From the NCBI GenBank assembly GCA_944383325.1, contig CALWPC010000032.1, positions 62,001 to 126,000 of the forward strand: a stretch of DNA of 64,000 nucleotides, in the 5' to 3' direction. Shown here in pieces: positions 9,187-19,310 of this stretch. Positions within the stretch are counted from its first letter, which is position 1. Each line of letters opens with the position of its first letter. The notes beneath the pieces are model-generated. The model did not search any database, was not told where the DNA came from, and saw only the letters and a list, made by a program, of their open reading frames with translations. This DNA is from an uncultured Lachnospiraceae bacterium (lineage in GTDB: Bacteria; Bacillota; Clostridia; Lachnospirales; Lachnospiraceae). A program made the position numbers and the translations under genes.

Positions 9187-10617
9187 CTATACGTGAATTT
9201 CCGCTTTGATGCCAAGCATATCCCGGTGTTCGTCCAGAATCGGTGCGACTACTTCATCTATAAATTCGTCCACCTGCTGCGGCGCGCGGCCAACATACCT
9301 GGACGGTTCCATCGTCTGTTCCAGTTCCTCAAGCGTCAGATTGAACGCCGGATCCGCAGCGATCAGCTCCAACAAATTATTGTCCAGACCTTGTTCTTTC
9401 ACACGTCTTCCTGCCTCCATAGACAGCGTGCGGATACGTTCATGCAATTCCTGACGGTCGCCGCCCGCTTTGACCGCATCCATCATGATATTTTCAGTAG
9501 CCATAAACGGTAATTCACTGCGAAGACGCTTTTCAATCACCTTTTCATAAACGACCAGTCCGTCGACCACATTCAAATACAAATCGAGAATACCGTCGAC
9601 CGCTAAGAACCCTTCCGGCACAGACAGCCGTTTATTAGCCGAATCATCAAGTGTACGCTCAAACCACTGCGTTGCCGATGTAATCGCCGGATTGAGCGCG
9701 TCCACCATGACATAGCGTGACAGCGACGCAATTCGCTCACTGCGCATTGGATTGCGCTTATACGCCATCGCCGAAGAACCAATCTGGCTTTTTTCAAACG
9801 GTTCCTCAATTTCCTTCAAATGCTGCAGCAGACGAATATCATTGGAAAATTTATGCGCGCTCGCCGCAATGCCCGCCAATACGTTGAGCACCCGCGTATC
9901 CACTTTGCGCGAATACGTCTGACCGGAAACTGGATAGCAAGAAGAAAATCCCATCTTCTTTGCAATCATCGGATCAATTTGTTTAATTTTCTCATGATCG
10001 CCCTCAAACAATTCCAGAAAGCTGGCCTGCGTACCCGTCGTTCCCTTACATCCAAGCAGCTTCATGTTGGAAAGCACATGATCCACATCCTCCAGATCCA
10101 ACAACAGCTCCTGGATCCAGAGCGTTGCCCGCTTGCCGACCGTCGTCGGCTGCGCCGGCTGAAAATGTGTAAACGCAAGCGTCGGCTGCGCTTTATATTT
10201 CTTTGCAAAGTCAGACAACTTGGCAATCACATTAATGACTTTTTTCTTCACAAGACGAAGCGCCTCAGTCATTACAATAATATCCGTATTATCCCCCACA
10301 TAACAACTGGTGGCGCCGAGATGAATAATCCCCTTTGCCTTCGGACACTGGAGACCATAGGCATACACATGACTCATCACGTCATGGCGCACCTTCGCCT
10401 CCTGACGTTTTGCATCCTCATAATTGATGTCATCCTGATGTGCCTTTAACTCCTCAATCTGCTCGTCCGTAATGGCAAGCCCCAATTCCTTCTCGGTCTC
10501 TGCGAGCGCAATCCACAATTTTCTCCATGTCCGAAATTTAAAATCCGGTGAAAAAATCTGCTGCATTTCTTTACTTGCATACCGCTCCGACAGCGGACTC
10601 TGATAGCGATCTGTCAT
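9187..10617 (-). CDS. purB: Adenylosuccinate lyase
   Basis: Catalyses two fumarate-releasing steps of purine synthesis: SAICAR to AICAR and adenylosuccinate to AMP. About 476 residues. The fumarase/aspartase superfamily signature is GSSAMAYKRNPMRSERI, followed by the conserved C-terminal helical domain. GATSCYVGDNTD near residue 105 and GTTGTQASFLELFEG are further active-site regions. The start at 10617 (MTDRYQSPLSERYAS) matches family members, with GGGGAGG upstream at short spacing; 10629 is an alternative adding 4 residues. It is the third gene of a purC-purF-purB operon, 69 bases after purF. Confidence 0.97.
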   Translation of the reverse strand: MTDRYQSPLSERYASKEMQQIFSPDFKFRTWRKLWIALAETEKELGLAITDEQIEELKAHQDDINYEDAKRQEAKVRHDVMSHVYAYGLQCPKAKGIIHLGATSCYVGDNTDIIVMTEALRLVKKKVINVIAKLSDFAKKYKAQPTLAFTHFQPAQPTTVGKRATLWIQELLLDLEDVDHVLSNMKLLGCKGTTGTQASFLELFEGDHEKIKQIDPMIAKKMGFSSCYPVSGQTYSRKVDTRVLNVLAGIAASAHKFSNDIRLLQHLKEIEEPFEKSQIGSSAMAYKRNPMRSERIASLSRYVMVDALNPAITSATQWFERTLDDSANKRLSVPEGFLAVDGILDLYLNVVDGLVVYEKVIEKRLRSELPFMATENIMMDAVKAGGDRQELHERIRTLSMEAGRRVKEQGLDNNLLELIAADPAFNLTLEELEQTMEPSRYVGRAPQQVDEFIDEVVAPILDEHRDMLGIKAEIHV

Positions 10618-10686
10618 AATCCTCCCCATTTCTGTATCTGTTGAACATGTCGTATTCTTTGATTTCGGCTGACCGGCGCCGCGCCG

Positions 10687-12141
10687 TCAGCGCTGATATT
10701 CTCCACGTATATCGCCCTTCGGAGGATCCATGGGATAGTCTCCGGTAAAACAGCCTTTGCAGATCGGCAATCCATCCACCATCTGGCTCAGGCGCTCCAC
10801 CTCCAAATACCCCAACGAGTCCGCTCCGATCACGTTGCATATATCATCTATCGTCCGGTTATAGGCAATCAGCTGATTGCGCTCCGGAATATCCGTCCCA
10901 AAATAGCAGGGCCAGAGAAACGGCGGCGAGCTGATGCGCACGTGCACCTCGGTCGCTCCGGCGTCCCGCAGCATACGTACAATCCGGCCGCACGTCGTCC
11001 CGCGCACAATCGAGTCGTCAATCATGATGACACGCTTGCCGTCCACCGCCTCCTTCAGCACATTTAATTTCACCTGGACACTGGACTCCCGGTGCTTCTG
11101 CTTCGGCTTAATAAAGGTTCGCCCCACGTAACTGTTTTTGACAAACGCCGTGCCATACGGGATACCGCTCTCAAGCGAATACCCCAGAGCCGCCGCGTTT
11201 CCGGATTCCGGCACTCCCGTAACCAGATCCGCCTCCACCGGCGAATCCTGCGCCAGATAACGCCCCGCCAGAATACGCGAACGGTACACGCTCTGTCCGT
11301 CGATATGCGTATCGGGCCTTGCAAAATAAATATACTCGAAAATACAGCGGGCCTGTTGCGACTGTTTGGGCAGACACATCGAACGATCCGAAATCACTCC
11401 GTCTTTTTTTGTAATCGTCACAATCTCGCCCGGCTCCACATCACGCACAAATTCCGCTCCGATCGTGTCAAGCGCACACGACTCCGACGCAAGAACATAC
11501 GCATTATCGCGCTTGCCGATGCAAAGCGGCTTAAATCCATACGGATCGCGTGCGCCGATCAGTTTTCTTGGGCTCATCAGAACAAGAGAATACGCTCCCT
11601 TAATCTGCTTCATCGCGCTCGCCACAGCCTGCTGTACATTTTCACATTTTACGCGCTCCCGCGCAATCAAATACGCAACTACCTCGCTGTCAATCGTTGT
11701 CTGAAAAATCGCCCCGGAATATACGAGCTGTTCGCGCAGCTCTAGCGCGTTAATCAGATTTCCGTTATGCGCCAGTGCAAGCGTTCCCTTGACATAATTG
11801 AGCACCAGAGGCTGCGCATTTTCACGAACCGACTGTCCCGCCGTCGAATACCGCACATGTCCGACGCCAATGTCCCCGCGCAAGCCGTCCAGATGTTCCG
11901 GCCGAAACACTTCGTTGACCAGTCCCATCCCTTTATAAGAGAGCACCTTGCCCTTCGGCCCCTGCGTATCACTCACCGCAATACCGCAGCTCTCCTGTCC
12001 GCGGTGCTGAAGTGCAAACAACCCATAATAAATAGCGGACGCAACGTCCTCTCCGTCAAAATCGTAAATTCCAAAAACCCCGCACTCTTCATGCAGTTCG
12101 TCTGAACAATCTCTTTGCACATAGATATTGTCTGTATCCAT
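10687..12141 (-). CDS. purF: Amidophosphoribosyltransferase
   Basis: First committed enzyme of purine synthesis: PRPP and glutamine give phosphoribosylamine. 484 residues. A 19-residue propeptide precedes the catalytic Cys20 (EECGVFGIYD), so the N-terminus is probably cleaved. The glutaminase domain is about 20-260 and the phosphoribosyltransferase domain follows, with the PRPP loop VIMIDDSIVRGTT. Cysteines in ARCIFEY, WPCYFG and ICKGCFTGDYP fit the 4Fe-4S cluster of the Bacillus-type enzyme. The gap to purC is 12 bases, so they are co-transcribed. Confidence 0.97.
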   Translation of the reverse strand: MDTDNIYVQRDCSDELHEECGVFGIYDFDGEDVASAIYYGLFALQHRGQESCGIAVSDTQGPKGKVLSYKGMGLVNEVFRPEHLDGLRGDIGVGHVRYSTAGQSVRENAQPLVLNYVKGTLALAHNGNLINALELREQLVYSGAIFQTTIDSEVVAYLIARERVKCENVQQAVASAMKQIKGAYSLVLMSPRKLIGARDPYGFKPLCIGKRDNAYVLASESCALDTIGAEFVRDVEPGEIVTITKKDGVISDRSMCLPKQSQQARCIFEYIYFARPDTHIDGQSVYRSRILAGRYLAQDSPVEADLVTGVPESGNAAALGYSLESGIPYGTAFVKNSYVGRTFIKPKQKHRESSVQVKLNVLKEAVDGKRVIMIDDSIVRGTTCGRIVRMLRDAGATEVHVRISSPPFLWPCYFGTDIPERNQLIAYNRTIDDICNVIGADSLGYLEVERLSQMVDGLPICKGCFTGDYPMDPPKGDIRGEYQR

Positions 12142-12153
12142 ATCCGACTCCTA

Positions 12154-12864
12154 TCACTTTGTAAGTCCCAATCTTCGGAATACTTCCTGATAAGCATCCT
12201 CCACATTCCCGAGATCCCTGCGGAAGCGATCCTTGTCCAATTTTTCATGCGTCTCTAAATCCCACAGGCGGCATGTGTCCGGCGAAATCTCATCTGCCAG
12301 AATAATCTCACCCTTATAACGGCCAAACTCCACCTTAAAATCAATCAATTCGATTCCAATGCCCTCAAAATATTCTTTGAGCACATCGTTTACCCGAAAG
12401 ACAAGCTCGGTAATCCGGTCAATCTCCTCGCGTGTGGCAACGCCGAGCGCAATAGCAAAATAATCGTTAATCAAAGGATCCCCAAGCTCATCATTTTTAT
12501 AGCTGAATTCCAGTGTAGGAGCCAACAGCTTCGTGCCCTCAGGAACCGCCAGTCTCTTTGAAAAACTTCCGGCCGCCACATTGCGCACAATCACCTCAAG
12601 CGGCACAATCTGCACATTTTTGACCGCGGTCTCACGGTCGGACAACTCCTCAATCAGATGCGTCGGGATGCCGGCTTTTTCCATTTTCTGAAACAGAAAA
12701 TTGCTCATACGATTGTTAATAATGCCTTTGCCGACGATGGTTCCCTTCTTTTCCCCGTTGAACGCCGTTGCGTCATCCTTATAATCTACAATCAACACGT
12801 CCTCGGCATCTGTGGTAAACACCCGTTTTGCCTTGCCCTCATAGAGTAACTCCCGTTTTTCCAT
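12154..12864 (-). CDS. purC: SAICAR synthetase
   Basis: ATP-dependent joining of CAIR and aspartate in purine synthesis; 236 residues, the usual bacterial length. It begins [17 protein letters not shown], with [14 protein letters not shown] as nucleotide loop, then [17 protein letters not shown] and IDFKVEFG, all family hallmarks. First gene of the pur operon; promoter and inverted repeat are visible upstream. Translation start ATG at 12864 fits the family, with GGGAG some 13 bases upstream, slightly far. Confidence 0.97.
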   Translation of the reverse strand: MEKRELLYEGKAKRVFTTDAEDVLIVDYKDDATAFNGEKKGTIVGKGIINNRMSNFLFQKMEKAGIPTHLIEELSDRETAVKNVQIVPLEVIVRNVAAGSFSKRLAVPEGTKLLAPTLEFSYKNDELGDPLINDYFAIALGVATREEIDRITELVFRVNDVLKEYFEGIGIELIDFKVEFGRYKGEIILADEISPDTCRLWDLETHEKLDKDRFRRDLGNVEDAYQEVFRRLGLTK

Positions 12865-12895
12865 ATCGTATCACCGCTCCCTTTCTGATTATAGC

Positions 12896-12929
12896 AATGT
12901 TCATGTGCCGCGCAAATTATGCGAACATT
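12896..12929. promoter_or_regulatory. Inverted repeat, candidate purine operator
   Basis: Exact inverted repeat AATGTTC (12896-12902) and GAACATT (12923-12929) with a 20-base spacer, between the purC -10 box and the purC start. The GAAC core recalls PurR PurBoxes, which occur as spaced inverted pairs, but the location downstream of the promoter differs from the Bacillus pur operon. The role is inferred. Confidence 0.45.
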
Positions 12930-12937
12930 CCGTGAAA

Positions 12938-12966
12938 ATTATAATACATAATAACAAGAAAATCAA
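12938..12966 (-). promoter_or_regulatory. Promoter of purCFB operon
   Basis: Minus strand TTGATT (12961-12966), 17-base spacer, TATAAT (12938-12943). The -35 box abuts the A/T run of the leuD terminator. Confidence 0.7.
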
Positions 12967-13010
12967 CAAAAAAGAGGCGGCGCCAAACTTCATGTCAAAA
13001 CGGCGCCGCC
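12967..13010 (-). terminator. Intrinsic terminator of leu operon
   Basis: Perfect 9-bp GC stem (12976-12984 with 13002-13010), 17-base loop, then a U-rich run on the minus strand (12968-12973). It starts 10 bases past the leuD stop. Confidence 0.85.
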
Positions 13011-13019
13011 CCGGCAAGA

Positions 13020-13505
13020 TTATTGTTGATTAATGTAGTTTACCAATCCTTCCGCTTTTATAATTTTCTGCATGAACGGAGGAAATGCCTGACCCTGATA
13101 CTGCGTATCTTTCGTCAGATTATAGATTGTTCCGCTGTCAAAATCGATGCGGACTTCGTCGCCCTCGTCAATATCTCGCGCTGCTTCCCCGCACTCGATA
13201 ATCGGAAGGCCGATATTAATTGCATTGCGATAAAAAATCCGCGCGAATGTCTCCGCAATCACGCAGGCTACGCCGGAGGCCTTAATTGCAAGCGGCGCAT
13301 GCTCCCTTGAAGAACCGCATCCAAAATTTTTATTTGCTACGATAATATCCCCCTTGTGAACCCGGTTCACAAAAGTCGGGTCAATATCTTCCATGCAATG
13401 TGTCGCAAGCTCCGCCGGATCAGACGAATTTAAATATCTCGCCGGAATGATGACGTCCGTGTCCACATTGTCCCCGTATTTAAACACTTTGCCCTGTGCC
13501 TGCAC
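13020..13505 (-). CDS. leuD: 3-isopropylmalate dehydratase small subunit
   Basis: Small subunit of isopropylmalate isomerase (leucine synthesis), about 161 residues. This short form is used by bacteria and archaea with LeuC of the about 420-residue type. The swivel-domain motif [19 protein letters not shown] is clear, as is [16 protein letters not shown] near the N-terminus. A GTG start at 13505 has GGGGAG 6 bases upstream; the TTG two codons earlier (13511) sits on top of that site and is less likely. It is 15 bases after leuC and last in the operon, with a terminator directly downstream. Confidence 0.95.
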   Translation of the reverse strand: MQAQGKVFKYGDNVDTDVIIPARYLNSSDPAELATHCMEDIDPTFVNRVHKGDIIVANKNFGCGSSREHAPLAIKASGVACVIAETFARIFYRNAINIGLPIIECGEAARDIDEGDEVRIDFDSGTIYNLTKDTQYQGQAFPPFMQKIIKAEGLVNYINQQ

Positions 13506-13520
13506 GTTCAACTCCCCTTT

Positions 13521-14780
13521 CTATAAACTTGCCGGATCTGTAATCTCACCGGTAATTGCGCTTGCCGCCGCCACCGCCGGACTGGCCAGGTACACTTCAG
13601 AATCTACATGGCCCATGCGCCCGACAAAATTCCGGTTTGTCGTCGAAACACAGCGCTCGCCCGCGGCCAAAATTCCCATATAACCGCCCAGACACGGCCC
13701 GCATGTCGGCGTGCTCACAACAGCGCCTGCACGGATAAACCTCTGCACAAGTCCTTCCTCGATCGCCTGCAGATAAATCGCCTGCGTCGCCGGAATGACA
13801 ATACACCGCAGCCCCTTTTTCACCTGCCTGCCCTCCAAAATCTTGGCCGCACAGCGAAGATCATCCATCCGGCCGTTCGTACAGGAGCCGATCACAACCT
13901 GATCAACCGAAACGCCTGCCGCCTCATCAATCGTCCTCGTGTTATCCGGAAGATGCGGAAACGAAACGGTCGGCCGAAGAGCGCCAAGATCAATCGTATA
14001 CTCCGCATCGTACTGCGCGTCGTCATCCGCCTCATAGATTTTGTACGAGCGCTTTGAATGTTCTCTCATATAGGCCTCAGCAATCTCATCGACAGGGAAA
14101 ATGCCGTTCTTTCCTCCCGCCTCAATCGCCATATTTGCAATCGTAAACCGGTCGTCCATCGAGAGCGAGGCAATGCCGTCGCCGACAAATTCCATCGACT
14201 TGTAAAGCGCGCCGTCAACGCCAATCATGCCGATGATATGCAAAATGACATCCTTGCCGCTGACCCACTCTGACGGCTTGCCAGTCAGACGAAACCGAAT
14301 TGCAGAGGGAACTTTAAACCACGCTTTTCCGGTCGCCATCCCGGCGGCCATATCCGTACTTCCGACGCCTGTCGAAAACGCGCCCAACGCACCGTATGTA
14401 CAGGTGTGCGAATCAGCGCCGATAATCACATCGCCTGCAACCGTCAGGCCTTTTTCAGGAAGAAGCGCATGTTCAATGCCCATCTCCCCCACGTCAAAAT
14501 AATTACTGATTTCATGTTTGCAGGCAAATTCGCGCACACATTTACAGTGCTCTGCCGACTTAATATCCTTATTCGGAATAAAATGATCCATGACAAGCGC
14601 AATTTTGTCCTTGTGAAAAACGCCCTTGCCCTCCATCTTTTCCATTTCATGAATCGCAACCGGAGAAGTAATATCATTTCCGAGCACCAAATCCAAATCC
14701 GCCTCGATCAACTGTCCGGCTTCCACCTGATCCATGCCGGCATGCGCCGCCAGAATTTTCTGTGTCATTGTCATTCCCAT
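13521..14780 (-). CDS. leuC: 3-isopropylmalate dehydratase large subunit
   Basis: Large subunit of the aconitase-like isopropylmalate isomerase, 419 residues, holding the 4Fe-4S cluster. Cluster cysteines lie in VIGSCTNGR and [33 protein letters not shown] is another hallmark. The start at 14780 ([15 protein letters not shown]) has AGGAGG 9 bases upstream; a longer in-frame version from 14864 is not family-like. The 137-base gap to ilvC contains several small GC-rich inverted repeats but no clear promoter or T-box. Confidence 0.96.
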   Translation of the reverse strand: MGMTMTQKILAAHAGMDQVEAGQLIEADLDLVLGNDITSPVAIHEMEKMEGKGVFHKDKIALVMDHFIPNKDIKSAEHCKCVREFACKHEISNYFDVGEMGIEHALLPEKGLTVAGDVIIGADSHTCTYGALGAFSTGVGSTDMAAGMATGKAWFKVPSAIRFRLTGKPSEWVSGKDVILHIIGMIGVDGALYKSMEFVGDGIASLSMDDRFTIANMAIEAGGKNGIFPVDEIAEAYMREHSKRSYKIYEADDDAQYDAEYTIDLGALRPTVSFPHLPDNTRTIDEAAGVSVDQVVIGSCTNGRMDDLRCAAKILEGRQVKKGLRCIVIPATQAIYLQAIEEGLVQRFIRAGAVVSTPTCGPCLGGYMGILAAGERCVSTTNRNFVGRMGHVDSEVYLASPAVAAASAITGEITDPASL

Positions 14781-14917
14781 GTGACGATACCTCCTATTCA
14801 ATACGAACGCCGGCACGGCCGAACTGTCGGCGGACAGCCGCCGGCACGCGCGGCTCCTGATCAAATCAGGCGCATATCGTCTGATACGCGCCCGGTAATT
14901 GATTCGAACATAAAAGC

Positions 14918-15937
<1,020 letters not shown>

Positions 15938-15977
15938 CTATTACCTCCATATGTATAGATTTATAATATATGTTGTA

Positions 15978-16006
15978 CAGCCGGAGGGTCAGGCGCCCTC
16001 CGGCTG
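15978..16006. repeat. GC-rich hairpin between ilvN and ilvC
   Basis: Perfect 11-bp stem (15978-15988 with 15996-16006) and 7-base loop in the ilvN-ilvC gap. No U-tract follows on the minus strand, so it is more likely an RNA processing or stability element or partial terminator than a full intrinsic terminator. Confidence 0.55.
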
Positions 16007-16031
16007 ATGCAAGCAGTCTCCCGCGCAGCCG

Positions 16032-16532
16032 CTAATCCAGGAATGTGACATCGTCGCATCCGCGGCTTAGACCTGTAAGACCGGTCCGTGCAATTTCCAG
16101 AATCTCATAACCGGACAGCAGGGAAATAAACGCTTCGATTTTATCCTGGTTGCCAGTCAGTTCAATAATCAGCGAAGACTCCGCAACATCCACAATCTTA
16201 GCGCGGAAAATATCCGCTACGGCGACTACGTCCCTCCGCTGCTGCATATTCACGCTGATCTTAATCATCACAAGCTCCCGGCAGACCGACGCTCCGGCCT
16301 CCAGACGTTTGATCTCCCGAACGTCCTCCTGCTTGCGCAGCTGATTCTCAATCTGTTCAATAATATCATCATCTGCCATAGCCACAACGGTCATCCTCGA
16401 ATAACGCGGATCTGCCGTCACCCCGACCGTCAGACTGTCGATATTATAACCACGGCGGCTGAACATTCCCGCAATACGGCCTAACACGCCCGCCGTGTTG
16501 TCAACCAGTAACGAAAAAACTGTCTTTTTCAT
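16032..16532 (-). CDS. ilvN: Acetolactate synthase small subunit
   Basis: Regulatory subunit of acetolactate synthase, 166 residues. An ACT domain at about 2-77 begins MKKTVFSLLVDNTAGVLGRIAG, with RRGYNIDSLTVG, the region that binds valine for feedback control; the C-terminal activation domain follows. The start was set at 16532 because the family begins at MKKTVFSLL; GGGGGA lies upstream. No catalytic subunit (ilvB) lies in this window, so it must be elsewhere. The symbol ilvH would serve equally well. Confidence 0.94.
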   Translation of the reverse strand: MKKTVFSLLVDNTAGVLGRIAGMFSRRGYNIDSLTVGVTADPRYSRMTVVAMADDDIIEQIENQLRKQEDVREIKRLEAGASVCRELVMIKISVNMQQRRDVVAVADIFRAKIVDVAESSLIIELTGNQDKIEAFISLLSGYEILEIARTGLTGLSRGCDDVTFLD

Positions 16533-16574
16533 CGCCGTTCCCCCTTTTTTGTCGACTCCATTACACTGCATTTT

Positions 16575-16603
16575 ATCATATCAATTAATCGTTTTTTTGT
16601 CAA
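16575..16603 (-). promoter_or_regulatory. Promoter of ilvN operon
   Basis: Minus strand TTGACA (16598-16603), 17-base spacer, TATGAT (16575-16580). It overlaps the last codons of the upstream methyltransferase gene, giving ilvN-ilvC-leuC-leuD its own start. Confidence 0.75.
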
Positions 16604-17906
16604 GCAACACAGCCCCGTAAAATGCGCACAGACCGGCGCACTCTAAATCCGCCCCATCCTTTAAAATGACGCCTGCAATTCCCGGATAGCTGCGCAGCGC
16701 AGCGCGCAAAACCGGTTCACTTCCAAGGCAGAAGGCCAGGGGAAGCGGCGAATACTGCATGGTCTCCTGAATCAATACTAGGATAAACTGGTCTGCATCC
16801 TCCGCTGTCTCATCGACAGAGAGTACAAGAACATCCGCCTCGTCATCCGACGCCTCGTCAATCCGGTCATACAGCGTGTCAAAATCACCGTTTTCATAGT
16901 CCTGCGCCAGTTCTTCATCGTCTGCCGGGTCCAGACATACATAACGCACATCCGGCAAATCCACTCTCGTCTCCGCCCGCTCGGTCGTCAGAAAACGCTC
17001 CTGTGATTTTGCAGCCGGCTCCGGCAGACACAGCTGCCGCGCCTGTCTGGCCGTCAGATCAATATAGGAAGGATCCGTTCCGCAGCATCCTCCGATTATG
17101 CGCGCCCCCGCCTCAACTAATGCCGGCACATATCCGGCGAACACTTCCGCATCCATATCATAGCTTGTCGTCCCATCCTCATTCAGATGCGGCAAGCCCG
17201 CGTTTGGCTTGGCAATGAGCGGTACAGACGCATAGGGCCGCATTTCTTTTAAAAGCGCGGCAATCCGGTCCGGTCCCGAACCGCAGTTAATGCCGACGGC
17301 ATCCGCGCCGAGCCCCTGCAAAACCAAAAGCGCTGTCCTGGGCCCTGTTCCGTACAGCGTGCGGCCATTCTCGTCAAACGACATCGTGACCATTACCGGA
17401 AGATCACAGACTTCACGCGCCGCAATCAGCGCGGTTCTTGTCTCCGCAAGGCTCATCATCGTCTCGATGACAAGAAGATCTGCCCCCGCCCCGGCTAGCG
17501 CGCTGATTTGTCTCCGGTAACAGGCAATCAGCTCCTCCGCCGTCAGTGTTCCAAGCGGCGCAAGCTGTTGGCCGGTCATCGTGACATCCCCCGCCACTAG
17601 CGCGCGGCCGTCTGCCGCCTGCCTGGACAGCTGTACAAGAGACCGGTTCAATTCCTCGGTTTTCTCTTCCAGATTGTATTCTTTTAATTTGATCGGATTG
17701 GCCGTAAACGTGGGAGCATAAATCACATTGCTCCCCGCCTTAACATATTCTTTCTGGAGCCGGATCAGCTCGTCGGGATGCTCCGCAATCCACGCCTCAG
17801 GGCACACGCCGAACGGCATCCCCCGCTTTTGCAGATTGGAGCCGGTCGCTCCGTCTAACATTAATAAATTTTTTTCGCATAACTGAGCAAATTCCTGTTT
17901 TGTCAT
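16581..17906 (-). CDS. Homocysteine S-methyltransferase, degenerate C-terminal part
   Basis: 441 residues. Residues about 1-295 are a homocysteine methyltransferase domain like the MetH N-terminus: MLDGATGSNLQKRGMP near the start, the zinc cysteine in GINCGSG, and the paired zinc cysteines in GGCCGTDP. After about 320 the protein resembles the start of the MetH pterin-binding barrel (an acidic stretch then DVLVLSVDETAEDADQF) but lacks its core motifs and stops early. It may transfer a methyl group to homocysteine with separate partner proteins, or act on another donor. The start at 17906 has GAGGG upstream; a longer frame reaching 18296 runs over an opposing gene. It is 48 bases upstream of ilvN. 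Confidence 0.85.
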   Translation of the reverse strand: MTKQEFAQLCEKNLLMLDGATGSNLQKRGMPFGVCPEAWIAEHPDELIRLQKEYVKAGSNVIYAPTFTANPIKLKEYNLEEKTEELNRSLVQLSRQAADGRALVAGDVTMTGQQLAPLGTLTAEELIACYRRQISALAGAGADLLVIETMMSLAETRTALIAAREVCDLPVMVTMSFDENGRTLYGTGPRTALLVLQGLGADAVGINCGSGPDRIAALLKEMRPYASVPLIAKPNAGLPHLNEDGTTSYDMDAEVFAGYVPALVEAGARIIGGCCGTDPSYIDLTARQARQLCLPEPAAKSQERFLTTERAETRVDLPDVRYVCLDPADDEELAQDYENGDFDTLYDRIDEASDDEADVLVLSVDETAEDADQFILVLIQETMQYSPLPLAFCLGSEPVLRAALRSYPGIAGVILKDGADLECAGLCAFYGAVLLDKKTIN

Positions 17907-18017
17907 AGCAACCCTCATTTCTTTTTTATGACTGTCCGCATAAAAGAGCAAACCGCCGTACATACTAACACTGGTGTACAAAAACAGACAAGTGATCTCA
18001 CAAAAGGAGGACGCGCA

Positions 18018-18191
18018 ATGATCGAAAATGAAGAGTTCCCTCTTGGTTTTACGATGGCACTGGCACAAAATTCGGAAGCGCTTTTGCGGTTCGCCTCCAT
18101 GCCCGAAAAAAAACAGCAGCGCATTTTGCGTGAAGTGCGCTCGATTCGGAGCAAATCCGAAATGCGGGCCTATGTCGAGCGAATGACGTAA
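18018..18191 (+). CDS. Small conserved protein, 57 residues
   Basis: Function unknown. The start MIENEEFPLGFTMALAQ is placed by a perfect AAAGGAGG site (18003-18010) 7 bases upstream; an earlier in-frame ATG at 17928 lacks one. Residues 9-28 (GFTMALAQNSEALLRFASM) followed by a basic, helical tail resemble small clostridial proteins with a GFTMAL core. It is transcribed convergently with an LD-carboxypeptidase gene and divergently from the methyltransferase. I do not know its role; no membrane segment or metal motif is seen. Confidence 0.75.
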   Translation: MIENEEFPLGFTMALAQNSEALLRFASMPEKKQQRILREVRSIRSKSEMRAYVERMT

Positions 18192-18202
18192 ATTGGCTCG
18201 AC

Positions 18203-19240
18203 TTACATAAATGTTCCGTCCGCATTCGCCGCATAGACAAGCCGACCCCTGCCATGTCCGCTTTTCACAGTCGCCAAAGCCCCGTTTACAATACACATAC
18301 GCGGCGCTTTATGTCCAATATCCACATCAAAAATGATGGGAATATTTAAATCCCCCAACATGTACATGACCGTATCGCGGTAATCTGTATCCGGCCGCGA
18401 ATCAAACATCAGCGGCCGTCCAAATAAAATTCCGCTTGCATAACGAAACCATCCCAACTCTTTTAAATGCCACAGCTGCATTACAAAATCATCCGCATTC
18501 GCCTGGAACGTCTCCAGATACCACAAAATACCATCGTCTTTATAACGCTCGCAAAAGGAAAGGGCTCCGTCATACGCCGTCCCGTTTAAAAAAAACAATA
18601 CGTCCGCGCAGCCTCCGATCAGACGTCCCCGGAGAGTCAGTTCCTCCTCTCCGCTTCCGTTTACCCAACAAACGTCCTCATCACATACATATCCTTCCAA
18701 TCCGGTGATCCGCTCCGGGCCAAAACCATTCTGATACTTCGAAAAACTGTTCTGCACGGTGCGCAGTCCGCAAAGCGTCTCATAACTTGCAGTAATCGAT
18801 TCATGCCACGGTTCCATACCAAAGTCCCCGAAATTGCTGCCGTATACTGTCGCCACATCATATTTTGTCGTAAAACAAAACAGAAGGCTCGTATTATCCG
18901 AATACCCCTGAATCCACTTTGGCCTGGCGGCCGCCGATTCATAGTCGACATACGGAAGCATCTGTGCCAGGTACACACCTCCCTTGGCCGAAACCACCGC
19001 ATCGACATCATCCCGTAAAATGAGTTCATTAAACTCTCTTGCCCGCGTCCGTCCATCTGCACTCGAGCCGTTTGGAAGCGCAGAAAAGACATCCGGCGTA
19101 AACTCTACCGAATGTCCTTTTGCTTCCAAAATGTCTTTTGCGTGTAAAAAACGCGCGCGGTCTAGCTCATCTGTGACGCCGTCCGAGAGCGCCGTTACGC
19201 CAATCGTTTTCCCGGCGCGGATCCATTTAGGAAAAATCAT
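18203..19240 (-). CDS. LD-carboxypeptidase family protein (S66)
   Basis: Serine peptidase of the S66 family, related to LdcA and MccF, about 345 residues. LdcA members cut the terminal D-alanine from cytosolic tetrapeptides in peptidoglycan recycling; MccF members degrade microcin. The nucleophile serine is in IQGYSDNTSLL; the partner Glu is in WYLETFQAN and the His in IGHKAPRM, giving the expected Ser-Glu-His order. The start at 19240 is favoured by GAGG 8 bases upstream; 19252 is an alternative. It stands alone between convergent neighbours. Whether it recycles peptidoglycan or resists a peptide cannot be decided here. Confidence 0.9.
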   Translation of the reverse strand: MIFPKWIRAGKTIGVTALSDGVTDELDRARFLHAKDILEAKGHSVEFTPDVFSALPNGSSADGRTRAREFNELILRDDVDAVVSAKGGVYLAQMLPYVDYESAAARPKWIQGYSDNTSLLFCFTTKYDVATVYGSNFGDFGMEPWHESITASYETLCGLRTVQNSFSKYQNGFGPERITGLEGYVCDEDVCWVNGSGEEELTLRGRLIGGCADVLFFLNGTAYDGALSFCERYKDDGILWYLETFQANADDFVMQLWHLKELGWFRYASGILFGRPLMFDSRPDTDYRDTVMYMLGDLNIPIIFDVDIGHKAPRMCIVNGALATVKSGHGRGRLVYAANADGTFM

Positions 19241-19310
19241 TGTCAGCCTCATTTCCGTGCCGCCTGCAGACCAAGCGGCACTGCTTTTCTAAGGCCAGTA
19301 TAACACAAGT

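Noticed and set aside
14781..14917. T-box or leader peptide before leuC
   Set aside because: Small GC-rich inverted repeats exist, but no T-box sequence, specifier loop or Leu-rich peptide was seen.
16533..18296. Long N-terminal extension of the homocysteine methyltransferase (to 18296)
   Set aside because: It covers an opposite-strand gene with a perfect ribosome site, and the extra 130 residues do not resemble the family.
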